This document shows, piece after piece, positions 1-8,263 of a DNA stretch of 46,191 nucleotides. The notes under the pieces were generated by a model. It was not told where the DNA came from. It worked only from the letters and a program-made list of their open reading frames with translations, and did no database searches. The stretch covers positions 1 through 46,191 of the forward strand of contig CAJFPU010000003.1 of NCBI GenBank assembly GCA_904418825.1. Reading direction: 5' to 3'. Positions within the stretch are counted from its first letter, which is position 1. Each line of letters opens with the position of its first letter. A program made the position numbers and the translations under genes. The stretch is from an uncultured Romboutsia sp. (lineage in GTDB: Bacteria; Bacillota; Clostridia; Peptostreptococcales; Peptostreptococcaceae).

Positions 1-1166
1 CCTCTTTTTACAGCTTCCATAAGTATAGTTTCTGTAGCCATAAAAGGAAGTTCTTCATTTATATGCTTATTTATCATATTTTCATATACTACTAAACCAT
101 CTGTAACATTTATTCCTATTTCAAGTATAGCATCTGCAGCCATAAAAGCTTGCGGTATAGCTAATCTTTTATTAGCTGAGTCATCTAAACTTCTTTCTAA
201 CCATTGAGTTGCTTGAACTAAAGCAGGGCTTAATGATTCAGTTATTATATACTTAGATAACGATGCTATTCTTTCACTTCTCATAGGATTTCTTTTATAA
301 GCCATAGCAGATGAACCTATTTGATTTTTTTCAAATGGCTCTTCTAATTCTTTTAAACTTTGTAAAAGTCTTATATCATTAGTCATTTTATGCATACTTT
401 GAGCTATTCCTGATAATATGCTTATAACTTGATAATCTAATTTTCTAGTATATGTTTGTCCACTCACAGCATAAGAAGATTTATATCCCATCTTTTTACA
501 TACTAGTTTATCAAGCTCTGATACCTTATTATGATCCCCTTCAAATAAACTTAAGAAACTTGCTTGAGTTCCAGTAGTTCCTTTGACACCTCTTAATTTC
601 ATATTATCTATTCTATAGTTTAAATCTTCTAAATCAAGTATTAAATCTTGTGCCCATAAAGTAGCTCTCTTTCCTACTGTTGTAAGTTGAGCTGCTTGAA
701 AATGAGTAAATCCTAATGTTGGAATATCTTTATATTTAAGAGAAAATTCTTTTAAGTTATTTATTAAATTAACAAGCTTTACTCTTATAAGTTTTAAAGC
801 TTCATTCATTTGTATAACGTCAGTATTATCCCCAACATAAGCTGAAGTTGCCCCTAAGTGTATTATTCCTTTAGCTTTATCACATTGAAGACCATAAGCT
901 TTAACATGACTCATAACATCATGTCTTACTTCTTTTTCTATTTTTCTAGCTTCATCAAAATTTATATTATCAATATTATTTCTTAGTTCATCTAATTGCT
1001 CTTCAGTTATATTTATTCCTAATTCTTTTTCTCCTTCTGCCAAAGCAACCCATAATTTTCTCCAAGTTGAAAACTTAAACTGAGGAGAGAATATATAGCT
1101 CATATCTTTACTGCAATATCTATCTGTTAGAGGATTTGTATATGTAGTGTATTTGTTATCTATCAT
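1..1166 (-). CDS. purB: Adenylosuccinate lyase (partial, 3' end outside window)
   Basis: This is the N-terminal 388 or so codons of PurB, which makes AMP from adenylosuccinate and also splits SAICAR in purine synthesis. The start is ATG at 1164-1166, preceded by GGAAGG on the minus strand. The protein begins MIDNKYTTYTNPLTDRY. The fumarase/aspartase superfamily signature is visible as GSSAMAYKRNPMRSE near 290-340, which carries the catalytic loop serine. The family is usually about 475 residues, so roughly 90 C-terminal residues lie beyond base 1. A good promoter sits just upstream. Identification is firm; only the 3' end is missing. Confidence 0.95.
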   Translation of the reverse strand, partial: MIDNKYTTYTNPLTDRYCSKDMSYIFSPQFKFSTWRKLWVALAEGEKELGINITEEQLDELRNNIDNINFDEARKIEKEVRHDVMSHVKAYGLQCDKAKGIIHLGATSAYVGDNTDVIQMNEALKLIRVKLVNLINNLKEFSLKYKDIPTLGFTHFQAAQLTTVGKRATLWAQDLILDLEDLNYRIDNMKLRGVKGTTGTQASFLSLFEGDHNKVSELDKLVCKKMGYKSSYAVSGQTYTRKLDYQVISILSGIAQSMHKMTNDIRLLQSLKELEEPFEKNQIGSSAMAYKRNPMRSERIASLSKYIITESLSPALVQATQWLERSLDDSANKRLAIPQAFMAADAILEIGINVTDGLVVYENMINKHINEELPFMATETILMEAVKR

Positions 1167-1201
1167 AATATGCACCTTCCTTGAATATAATTTATATATT
1201 A

Positions 1202-1230
1202 ATTATATAAAACATTACGAACAATAACAA
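1202..1230 (-). promoter_or_regulatory. Promoter of purB with a PurBox-like half site in its spacer
   Basis: On the minus strand TTGTTA (1225-1230) and TATAAT (1202-1207) are separated by 17 nt, a good sigma-A promoter for purB. The spacer holds CGAACAAT on the plus strand (1218-1225), which resembles the core of the Bacillus PurR operator. Only one half site is seen, so control by PurR is an inference. Confidence 0.6.
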
Positions 1231-1248
1231 GCATTTTTATATATTTGT

Positions 1249-2157
1249 TCATTTATTGTTAATCAAAAACTCATCATTATCTATTAAGTAATCTACGCTA
1301 TGGCTATCTACAAAATTTAATACATATTTATATCTTATAGCGTAATATTTATCACTCCATCCCAACTGATTTTTAACATCTTCTTCATCAGCTCCTAGTC
1401 TTAAACTTATCGCCGCAAATGAATGCCTAAAGTCTTTAGCTGAATAGTTTGAAAGTCCAGCTAGATCTAGCGCTTTTCTTACTATTAATCTGACATTTCG
1501 ATCTGTTATATAATTACTTTTTTGAGTTGTAAAAACAAAGTCTTCCGTTGGCATTATAACTTCAGGTAACAATGAGTAACGTCTATATTCCTCTATTAGT
1601 CTAAAACAATATGGATGAAGTTTAACTATTCTTTCTTTTTTACCTTTTCCTATTCTTACATAGTAATTATCTTTATCATCAACCATTAGATCTTTCCATT
1701 TCAAATTAACTACTTCATTAAGTAGGCAACCTGTAGTTACTAAAAATACTATTATAGTTCTATCTCTTATATTTAATTTATAAAGTGTATCTATAAGTTT
1801 GTTTATTTCCGGAATACTAAGTACATCATCTTTATTTTTTATTCTGCTAACTGTTGGCTTTTCAACATATCTAAATGGATTTATTTCTATGTATTCTTCT
1901 TTTTTCAAATAATTATAAAAGCTATGTAAGTAACTATATATTTTCTCACAAGTTGATTTTTTATATATTGTCTGAACATAATCTATAAATTTTTTACAAT
2001 CTTCTTTGTTTGCATATACTAATTCTTTTTCATCTAGAAATTTTTTAAATAATATTATCTTAGATAGATAGTCATGTTTAGTTGTAGGCGCTAGCTTTTT
2101 AGAAAAATCTTTAAAAACTTCATACTCTATATCTTCTAGTACTTTATTATTCTCCAT
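1249..2157 (-). CDS. Tyrosine recombinase/XerC-D-like protein with degenerate active site
   Basis: This 302-residue protein has an N-terminal SAM-like DNA-binding domain (about 1-100) and a C-terminal phage-integrase fold (about 112-285). The boxes align well with Xer proteins: TTGCLLNEVVNLKW, GKGKKERIV (Lys171), AKDFRHSF (Arg244), LGWSD (Trp267) and nucleophile Tyr276. The first catalytic Arg, normally TGLRxSE, is Leu145, and the His of HxxR is Lys241. Two of the usual catalytic residues are therefore replaced. It may be an inactive paralogue that only binds DNA, or a recombinase with changed chemistry. The Shine-Dalgarno is weak. It is a single gene divergent from uppP, with no attachment sites or phage genes around it. 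The fold is sure, the activity is not. Confidence 0.8.
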   Translation of the reverse strand: MENNKVLEDIEYEVFKDFSKKLAPTTKHDYLSKIILFKKFLDEKELVYANKEDCKKFIDYVQTIYKKSTCEKIYSYLHSFYNYLKKEEYIEINPFRYVEKPTVSRIKNKDDVLSIPEINKLIDTLYKLNIRDRTIIVFLVTTGCLLNEVVNLKWKDLMVDDKDNYYVRIGKGKKERIVKLHPYCFRLIEEYRRYSLLPEVIMPTEDFVFTTQKSNYITDRNVRLIVRKALDLAGLSNYSAKDFRHSFAAISLRLGADEEDVKNQLGWSDKYYAIRYKYVLNFVDSHSVDYLIDNDEFLINNK

Positions 2158-2202
2158 GGATATTCTCTCTTTCTTATATTTTTTAGCATTTTAATCTATA
2201 TA

Positions 2203-2231
2203 TTGAATATATTTTATATTATTGATATACT
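2203..2231 (+). promoter_or_regulatory. Promoter of uppP
   Basis: TTGAAT (2203-2208) and TATACT (2226-2231) are separated by 17 nt and lie about 56 nt before the uppP start in the divergent gap with the Xer-like gene. It is a reasonable sigma-A promoter judged by sequence only. Confidence 0.5.
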
Positions 2232-2287
2232 TATAAATAACGTTTATTTACTAATAGTTTTATTTTACATAGGAGGTAATTTAATTA

Positions 2288-3121
2288 ATGGAATTAATGG
2301 AACTTTTTAAAGCCGCTCTTATAGGTATTGTTCAAGGTATAACAGAGTGGCTACCTGTAAGTAGTACAGGTCATATGATTTTATTTAATGAATTCATAAA
2401 GATGAATGTATCAGAAACTTTTATGAGTACATTTTTAGTAGTAATTCAGTTTGGTTCTATACTAGCTGTTCTTACAATTTTCTTTAAAAAACTAAATCCT
2501 TTTGATAGCTCAAAAACTAAAATTCAAAAAAATGAAACTATAGATTTATGGATTAAAGTTATAATAGCAGTTATACCATCTGGTATACTTGGTTTATTAT
2601 TTGATGATACAATAGATGCATTATTCTTTAACCCAACTACAGTTGCTATAGCTTTAATAGTATACGGTGTAATTATGATTATGCTTGAAAACAGGAATAA
2701 AAAGCCATCAGTTAATAGTTTTTCTGAAGTTAGCTATAAATTAGCTATTGGTATAGGTTTATTCCAATGTTTAGCTTTAATACCTGGTACATCTAGATCT
2801 GGTTCTACTATAATTGGTGCTGTTTTACTTGGAACATCTAGATATATAGCAACAGAATTCTCATTCTTTTTAGCTGTGCCTACTATGCTTGGTGCAAGTG
2901 CTTTAAAACTTGTTAAAACAGGCTTTGCATTTAATGGCTTTGAATGGTTAATACTTGCAACAGGATCTATTGTTGCTTACATAGTTTCTATATTAGCTAT
3001 AAAGTTCTTACTTGATTATATCAAAAAACATGACTTTAAAGTATTCGGTTACTATAGAATTGTACTTGGTACATTAGTTCTTGCATACTTCTTCATATTA
3101 AAACCACATTTAGGATTTTAG
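2288..3121 (+). CDS. uppP: Undecaprenyl-diphosphatase
   Basis: UppP (BacA) removes one phosphate from undecaprenyl pyrophosphate at the membrane, recycling the lipid carrier for peptidoglycan and other envelope polymers; extra copies give bacitracin resistance. The 277-residue protein is a multi-span membrane protein with both family signatures: GITEWLPVSSTGH at about 18-30, with the conserved Glu, and PGTSRSGST at about 160-175. AGGAGG at 2271-2276 stands 11 nt before the ATG; a second in-frame ATG at 2297 is less well placed. It is one of only three plus-strand genes in the window, forms a single-gene unit, and ends in a terminator shared with the convergent helicase gene. Confidence 0.96.
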   Translation: MELMELFKAALIGIVQGITEWLPVSSTGHMILFNEFIKMNVSETFMSTFLVVIQFGSILAVLTIFFKKLNPFDSSKTKIQKNETIDLWIKVIIAVIPSGILGLLFDDTIDALFFNPTTVAIALIVYGVIMIMLENRNKKPSVNSFSEVSYKLAIGIGLFQCLALIPGTSRSGSTIIGAVLLGTSRYIATEFSFFLAVPTMLGASALKLVKTGFAFNGFEWLILATGSIVAYIVSILAIKFLLDYIKKHDFKVFGYYRIVLGTLVLAYFFILKPHLGF

Positions 3122-3130
3122 ATTATTTAT

Positions 3131-3163
3131 AAAAATAGAAGCACAAAACGTGCTTCTATTTTT
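3131..3163. terminator. Bidirectional terminator between uppP and the helicase gene
   Basis: Arms 3131-3144 (AAAAATAGAAGCAC) and 3150-3163 pair perfectly around a five-base loop, with U-rich tails on both strands. It can end uppP on the plus strand and the helicase gene on the minus strand, whose stop codon lies at its edge. Confidence 0.85.
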
Positions 3164-4943
3164 ATTTTGATTCAATAAGAAGCTTTATAATATCGCTAGT
3201 TTCTTCATTAAAAGCTGTAACTATACTTAAATAATCACAAGCTCTATTTGTAGCTAAGTATACTTTATTTAAGTCTCCTATAAAATCGTTTATCTGATAA
3301 TCTTGAGTTATGTCATTTATAGTATGATTATATAACATTTCTAATTGACAAATTATACATGCCTTATACTCTAAGTTTTTTATTGTATATATATTAGATA
3401 TTGTTATTCCTACTTTTTTACTTATATTAGTTAAGTTCTCTTCTGCATATATATATGGTATATTTGCATTTTCTAATGCTTTTCTAAGCATATATTGAAA
3501 ATACATAGTCTTTCCACTTTTTAGTTTTTTCTTATTATATGGATATATTATTGCTATTTCTGAATAATCTAATCCTTTTTGATTTATAAAATATTTAATC
3601 TCCCAAATAACAGAACTTATTTGATCTTCTAAATCACTTACCTTTATTATATCTACAGATTTAGTATTAGGATTTATATTTTTAGTCTTATAAAATCCTA
3701 TATCTTTAACATTATGTCTTAAGTTTTTTATATATTTATCTATATTTTCACAGAACTTATTATTAAAGTCTACAAGGTCTTTAGATTGTCTATAATTTTT
3801 ATTTAAATATATAGATTCATCAAATTTTATTTCTTTTAGTTTATCTTTAAATATATTAACATTATTTGATATATTTAAACTATCACATGAAAAAATATTA
3901 AATATATATTTAGTTTTATATAGAAACTCTCTTATAAATTCAATTTCATTTTCAGAAAAGCTCTCTGCTTCATCTATAAATATGCCTTTAAACATATTTT
4001 TATTTTTAATGATATTTTTAGCTTGTTTGACTATATTGTTAAATGTTTTATAATAATCTTTCTTTAACATATTATAATCAACTACTAAATTATACTTTTT
4101 AGCTAATTTAAGTACAAACGAATTAAATGTATATATATCTATATTAGTACTTTCTTTATATAAAATTTGTAATTTTTCTCTTAATTCATTACTTTCTTGT
4201 TTTGTATGAGTTAATATCAAAAATCTATGGTGAGGATAAACTCTTGCTAATTTCATAACTTTTGATAACATAAGAGTAGTTTTAGCTGTACCTGATCCTC
4301 CTGTAAATAATGTATTTCCATAATTTATAGATATTATATCTTTTATCTGTTCTTCACTTAAAGGTGTTGCTGTATACTTATATTCATCACTATAAAATGA
4401 AATTTTTTTAAATTTATTATTTAGATGTATCCTATCACTTAATACATAATACTCCGGGCATATTTCTAATAAAAATAAGTTTAAATCTATTTCATTATTT
4501 TCACATTTGAAATATTCATCTATTAATGATGTATCATTTAAAATCTTCTCTAACTTTACTTTATCTATTAAATTATTCTTTATAAAATCTTCAAACTTGT
4601 CTGAATCATCTATATCAACATACGGCATTACAAATACATAGTTATATTCTATATTTAATTTTAATTGTTCCATTTTGATTTTTAAAAGTTCGTACTCTTC
4701 ATTCATTACTTCTAGTAATTCTTCTTCTAAGATAAAAAATAAATCTTCTGTTGTTTCCATAAATTTTATAAATAGTAACTTATTATTTTTTATATATAAC
4801 ATGTCCGTATTTATACCTTTAAAAGGTGTAACTTTAGGAATTATACTAGTAGTATCACTATCTATTTTATTATAAAAATATCTTTCTATATCTTTAAGTT
4901 TTAATGCTTCTAGTTGAGAGTTAATATTTGTATATTGATTCAA
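3162..4943 (-). CDS. UvrD/Rep-like superfamily I helicase-type ATPase
   Basis: The 593-residue protein carries the SF1 helicase boxes: Q-motif LSEEQ near 195-199, Walker A GGSGTAKTT (Lys221), Walker B FIDEAES (Asp325-Glu326), NYRQ (Arg385), a motif V-like segment EYKACIICQLEM and motif VI-like YLATNRACDYLSIV. Residues 1-160 come before the helicase core; GINTDMLYIKNNKLLFIKF near 43-61 resembles the strand pattern of NERD nuclease-related domains, but no clear catalytic set is seen. A role in DNA repair or RNA/DNA unwinding is possible; the substrate is unknown. It lies alone, convergent with uppP and downstream of a small unknown gene. It is not UvrD, PcrA or AddA by length or domain order. 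Confidence 0.75.
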   Translation of the reverse strand: MNQYTNINSQLEALKLKDIERYFYNKIDSDTTSIIPKVTPFKGINTDMLYIKNNKLLFIKFMETTEDLFFILEEELLEVMNEEYELLKIKMEQLKLNIEYNYVFVMPYVDIDDSDKFEDFIKNNLIDKVKLEKILNDTSLIDEYFKCENNEIDLNLFLLEICPEYYVLSDRIHLNNKFKKISFYSDEYKYTATPLSEEQIKDIISINYGNTLFTGGSGTAKTTLMLSKVMKLARVYPHHRFLILTHTKQESNELREKLQILYKESTNIDIYTFNSFVLKLAKKYNLVVDYNMLKKDYYKTFNNIVKQAKNIIKNKNMFKGIFIDEAESFSENEIEFIREFLYKTKYIFNIFSCDSLNISNNVNIFKDKLKEIKFDESIYLNKNYRQSKDLVDFNNKFCENIDKYIKNLRHNVKDIGFYKTKNINPNTKSVDIIKVSDLEDQISSVIWEIKYFINQKGLDYSEIAIIYPYNKKKLKSGKTMYFQYMLRKALENANIPYIYAEENLTNISKKVGITISNIYTIKNLEYKACIICQLEMLYNHTINDITQDYQINDFIGDLNKVYLATNRACDYLSIVTAFNEETSDIIKLLIESK

Positions 4944-5040
4944 TTTAAATTCCCCCTTAATTATAATAATTATATCATTTTAATATAATTTTTTCCATAT
5001 TCATATTTACTTATAAAAATTTTGTATTTTAACAATAAAA

Positions 5041-5060
5041 GGAGAGTATATATACTCCCC
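5041..5060 (-). terminator. Terminator after the small unknown gene
   Basis: The 14-bp palindrome GAGTATATATACTC, extended by G/C pairs at its base, is followed on the minus strand by TTTTATTGTT. It lies just downstream of the 93-residue gene and separates it from the helicase gene. Confidence 0.6.
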
Positions 5061-5067
5061 CATATAA

Positions 5068-5349
5068 TTATCTTTTATAGTTATTTTCTAACCATATATT
5101 CATTTTTCTTCTTACTTCATTTTCTTTTACTTCATCAAATTGTGCATCATTAGTAGTGTAGCATTGTACTAAATTTTCTACATTGGTTGGATATTCTAAA
5201 AACTTACCGTTTTTATTTTCAAACCCAATACTCATTATATCATATTTCCCATTTTCTGATTCTAATACTACTCCATATTCTATATCATTATTTTCTGAAT
5301 TATTTTTTATTATTTTTACATATTGATTTTTAGATAATTTATTTAACAT
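5068..5349 (-). CDS. Small uncharacterised protein (about 93 residues)
   Basis: I do not recognise this protein. It starts MLNKLSKNQYVKIIK and ends in a charged segment, ENEVRRKMNIWLENNYKR. The first half reads like a small beta-barrel (NQYVKIIKNN, IEYGVVLESENGKYDIMSIGFENKNG), and no membrane segment or signal peptide is present. The frame is open to 5391, but the ATG at 5347-5349 is the better start because AAAGGATG stands about 7 nt before it, while nothing like a Shine-Dalgarno precedes 5391. It sits between the TudS/YbgA gene and the helicase gene and ends in its own terminator. Confidence 0.65.
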   Translation of the reverse strand: MLNKLSKNQYVKIIKNNSENNDIEYGVVLESENGKYDIMSIGFENKNGKFLEYPTNVENLVQCYTTNDAQFDEVKENEVRRKMNIWLENNYKR

Positions 5350-5421
5350 AAAATCATCCTTTCTTATTAGTTTTATTTTTATTATTACCATTTTACTTAA
5401 GTGTATATGTAATTAATTATA

Positions 5422-6363
5422 TTACAATTTTCTTCCTTTACCAGAATCAGTTATATTTATAAGTTCTTCTGGATATGGATTAAAAAAACTCTGATTTAAT
5501 ACTTCTTTATCACTGAATCTAGTTGCATACATTCTTATAGCTACTGCAAGTGTACTAAATGGGGTTTTTCCTTTTTGATAGGATCTTACTATATCTTCAA
5601 ACATATTAACTTCATCTAAACTTAGTTTACTCTTATATTTTTCAAATATAGACATTATTACAGAAAGTTTTTCATTTTTATTTCTTTCTTTGGATATAAT
5701 TTCATATACACTTTTTTTATATTTTGATATTATATCTTCTCCTAAATTTTCTTTTTCTAAAAGTTGACTTAATTTATTTGTATCTTCTTTATTATAAGAT
5801 TTAAGTAGTAATAAATTTTTACAATGAAAATCTTTTATATCCTTAGTTTCTTTAAGATTATTAATTAAGAAAATCTTAGTAAAAAAATTATCCCTTATAC
5901 TATAATTTTTAAGTCTTCCTTCATTTTCTATAGGTAAATAATTATATGCGTCCATTATTTTTTGAGAGAAAAATCCACTACCATTATTTCTTATGCTACA
6001 CTTATTTCCCTGATAATAAATTTTAACATCTTTTATTCCACATGTAGGTGATTTACTTTTTAATATGAATCCATCTACATCAGTTAAATTATTTAAAAAT
6101 TCATCTGAAAACTCTAGTATTTGATTAGTATAATCATTTTGAGAATCATAATCTATCAGCTTATATTCTTCCTTTTCTTTATGTTTTTCTATTCTTATTG
6201 GCTTTCTAGGTGTCGGTAAACCTATTGCTACTTCAGGGCATACAGTTTCCATATGAATATAGTCTTTTAATTCTTTAATTACTTTATCATTGTATCCCTG
6301 ACCATCATATCTGCACTTTTTACCATTTAGGCATTCACTAATTACAATTTTTGGTTTTCTCAT
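5422..6363 (-). CDS. DUF523 (TudS-like)-DUF1722 (YbgA) fusion protein
   Basis: Residues 1 to about 150 are a DUF523 domain, the family of the iron-sulfur enzyme TudS that removes sulfur from 2-thiouracil. Cysteines at 11 (SECLNGKKC), 42 (TVCPEVAIGLPTPR) and 108 (SPTCGIKD) match the pattern expected for a [4Fe-4S] site; Cys17 is extra. Residues 180-310 are a DUF1722/YbgA domain of unknown role. The two-domain layout of about 310 residues is common in bacteria. A role in salvage of thiolated uracil is inferred from the family alone. GGAG lies upstream of the ATG. It stands between rny and a small unknown gene, with a terminator closing off rny upstream. Confidence 0.85.
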   Translation of the reverse strand: MRKPKIVISECLNGKKCRYDGQGYNDKVIKELKDYIHMETVCPEVAIGLPTPRKPIRIEKHKEKEEYKLIDYDSQNDYTNQILEFSDEFLNNLTDVDGFILKSKSPTCGIKDVKIYYQGNKCSIRNNGSGFFSQKIMDAYNYLPIENEGRLKNYSIRDNFFTKIFLINNLKETKDIKDFHCKNLLLLKSYNKEDTNKLSQLLEKENLGEDIISKYKKSVYEIISKERNKNEKLSVIMSIFEKYKSKLSLDEVNMFEDIVRSYQKGKTPFSTLAVAIRMYATRFSDKEVLNQSFFNPYPEELINITDSGKGRKL

Positions 6364-6448
6364 AGATAGTTTTACTCCATGACTTTTATTATTTTTTTAT
6401 TTTTTACAATGTTCGCATATAATATTAATTAATTTTTACCATTAAAAA

Positions 6449-6470
6449 AGAGAGACTAATCAGTCTCTCT
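6449..6470 (-). terminator. Terminator of rny
   Basis: AGAGAGACT (6449-6457) and AGTCTCTCT (6462-6470) pair perfectly around a four-base loop, followed on the minus strand by six U residues. The A/T flanks would also let it work on the plus strand, but there is no plus gene there. Confidence 0.9.
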
Positions 6471-6474
6471 TTTT

Positions 6475-8040
6475 TTATTTAGCATATTCAATTGCTCTAG
6501 TTTCTCTTATTATACTAACTTTTATCTGTCCTGGGTATTCTAATTCATCTTCTATTCTCTTAGTCATATCCCTAGCTAATAAATGAATATCTTCATCACT
6601 AACATTTTCAGGTTTAACCATTATTCTAATTTCCCTACCTGCTTGTATAGCAAAAGATTTATCTACTCCTTCATATGAGTTAGCTATTTCTTCTAACTTT
6701 TCTAATCTTCTGATATAAGCTTCTAAAGTTTCTCTTCTAGCACCTGGTCTTGCTGCTGATATAGCATCAGCTGCAGTTACAAGCACTGCTTCTATTGTTT
6801 GTGGCTCATAATCACCATGATGTGTGCTCATAGCATGTACAACTTCTTTGGATTCTTTATATCTCTTAAGTAAGTCCATACCTATTTCAACATGAGTTCC
6901 TTCCATTTCATGATCTACTGCTTTACCTATATCATGTAAAAGACCTGCTCTTTTTGCAAGTCTTATATCAGCACCTATTTCTGCCGCCATTATACCCGCT
7001 ATATGAGCAACTTCTATAGAATGTTTAAGTACATTTTGTCCATAACTTGTTCTATAGTTAAGTCTTCCTAGTAATTTAATTAACTCAGGATGAATACCAT
7101 GTACACCAGTTTCAAAGGCTGCTTGTTCTCCGTATTCTTTTATTATATTATCTACTTCTTTTCTCGCCTTCTCAACCATCTCTTCAATTCTAGCAGGATG
7201 GATTCTACCATCTGCTATTAACTTTTCAAGTGCTATCCTTGCAACTTCTCTTCTTATAGGATCAAATCCAGATAATATTACAGCTTCAGGAGTATCATCT
7301 ATTATAAGATCTATTCCTGTTAAAGTTTCTAATGTTCTTATATTTCTACCTTCTCTACCTATAATTCTACCCTTCATTTCATCATTTGGTAAATTTACAA
7401 CTGTAACAGTAGTTTCAGCAACATGGTCTGCTGCACATTTTTGTATAGCATACCCTATTATTTCCCTTGATTTCTTTTCTGCTTCTTCTTTGGCTTGAGA
7501 CTCTATTTCTTTTATCATTATAGACATTTCTCTTCTGACGTCTCTTTCAGCATTAGTTAATATGATTTCTTTTGCCTTATCAGATGTTATTCCTGATATA
7601 CTCTCTAACTTTTCTAATTGCTGGGCTTTTATAGCTTCAATCTCTTCTTCTTTTCTAGCTACATTCTTTAACTTATCCCCTAGGCTTGTTTCCTTTTGTT
7701 CTAAGTTGTGTAATTTTTTATCTAATATTTCTTCTTTTTGTATAACTCTTCTTTCAAATTTTTGTAAGTCTGATCTTCTTTCTTTATTTTCTCTTTCTGA
7801 TTCAGTTCTTAACTTATGAATTTCTTCTTGTGCTTCTAGTAATTTTTCTTTGTGTATTCTTTTTGAGTCATCTTCTGCTTGTTTTATTATTCTATCAGCT
7901 TCACTATTAGCTTGGCCAATTTTTGACTCATATATATTTTTTCTCACAAAATAACCAGCAATAATACCTACCGCTATCCCTAATAAAATACTTATTATAT
8001 CTATGACACCCACCTCCTTTGATAATAATCCCAAAATCAC
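6475..8040 (-). CDS. rny: Ribonuclease Y (start codon uncertain, probably ATA at 8002-8004)
   Basis: RNase Y is the membrane-bound endoribonuclease that starts decay of many mRNAs in Firmicutes. Visible in order are one N-terminal membrane segment ending GYFVRK, a long charged coiled coil (about 40-200), a KH domain ([15 protein letters not shown]), and an HD domain with [22 protein letters not shown] and STHHGDYEP. The longest frame begins with GTG at 8040, but that codon has no Shine-Dalgarno. A perfect AAAGGAGG (8013-8020) lies inside the frame and is followed 8 nt later by ATA (8002-8004), with no ATG, GTG or TTG in frame there. Starting at ATA gives 509 residues and an N-terminus closer in length to Bacillus RNase Y. 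It has its own promoter and terminator. Confidence 0.95.
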   Translation of the reverse strand: MILGLLSKEVGVIDIISILLGIAVGIIAGYFVRKNIYESKIGQANSEADRIIKQAEDDSKRIHKEKLLEAQEEIHKLRTESERENKERRSDLQKFERRVIQKEEILDKKLHNLEQKETSLGDKLKNVARKEEEIEAIKAQQLEKLESISGITSDKAKEIILTNAERDVRREMSIMIKEIESQAKEEAEKKSREIIGYAIQKCAADHVAETTVTVVNLPNDEMKGRIIGREGRNIRTLETLTGIDLIIDDTPEAVILSGFDPIRREVARIALEKLIADGRIHPARIEEMVEKARKEVDNIIKEYGEQAAFETGVHGIHPELIKLLGRLNYRTSYGQNVLKHSIEVAHIAGIMAAEIGADIRLAKRAGLLHDIGKAVDHEMEGTHVEIGMDLLKRYKESKEVVHAMSTHHGDYEPQTIEAVLVTAADAISAARPGARRETLEAYIRRLEKLEEIANSYEGVDKSFAIQAGREIRIMVKPENVSDEDIHLLARDMTKRIEDELEYPGQIKVSIIRETRAIEYAK

Positions 8041-8208
8041 ATTTTAAGAGTCTAAATAATTTTATAATTCAATTTAAACTATAGCATATAGAAAAAATAT
8101 AATCATTACTTCTAAAGATATATATTGTAATGTAGATAAAATCCTCTATTTGTAATATTTAAGAGTATTTTATTTAAAAATCATATTTAAATACTATGTT
8201 CTTAATTA

Positions 8209-8237
8209 ATTTTATAATTTTTTCTATCGCATGTCAA
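8209..8237 (-). promoter_or_regulatory. Promoter of rny, with a long 5' leader
   Basis: Minus-strand TTGACA (8232-8237), a 17-nt spacer and TAAAAT (8209-8214) make a near-consensus sigma-A promoter. Transcription would begin near 8202, giving a leader of about 200 nt before the rny Shine-Dalgarno. The leader is AT-rich and I see no strong hairpin or known riboswitch in it. Confidence 0.75.
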
Positions 8238-8263
8238 GTTAATAGGAGGTGTGTATTATTTTA

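Noticed and set aside
1249-2157. Integrated phage or genomic island marked by the Xer-like gene
   Set aside because: No phage genes, tRNA target or direct repeats flank it, and its neighbours are ordinary chromosomal genes.
4675-4875. Plus-strand open frame inside the helicase gene
   Set aside because: It is a complementary-strand frame of a clearly coding region and lacks a ribosome binding site.
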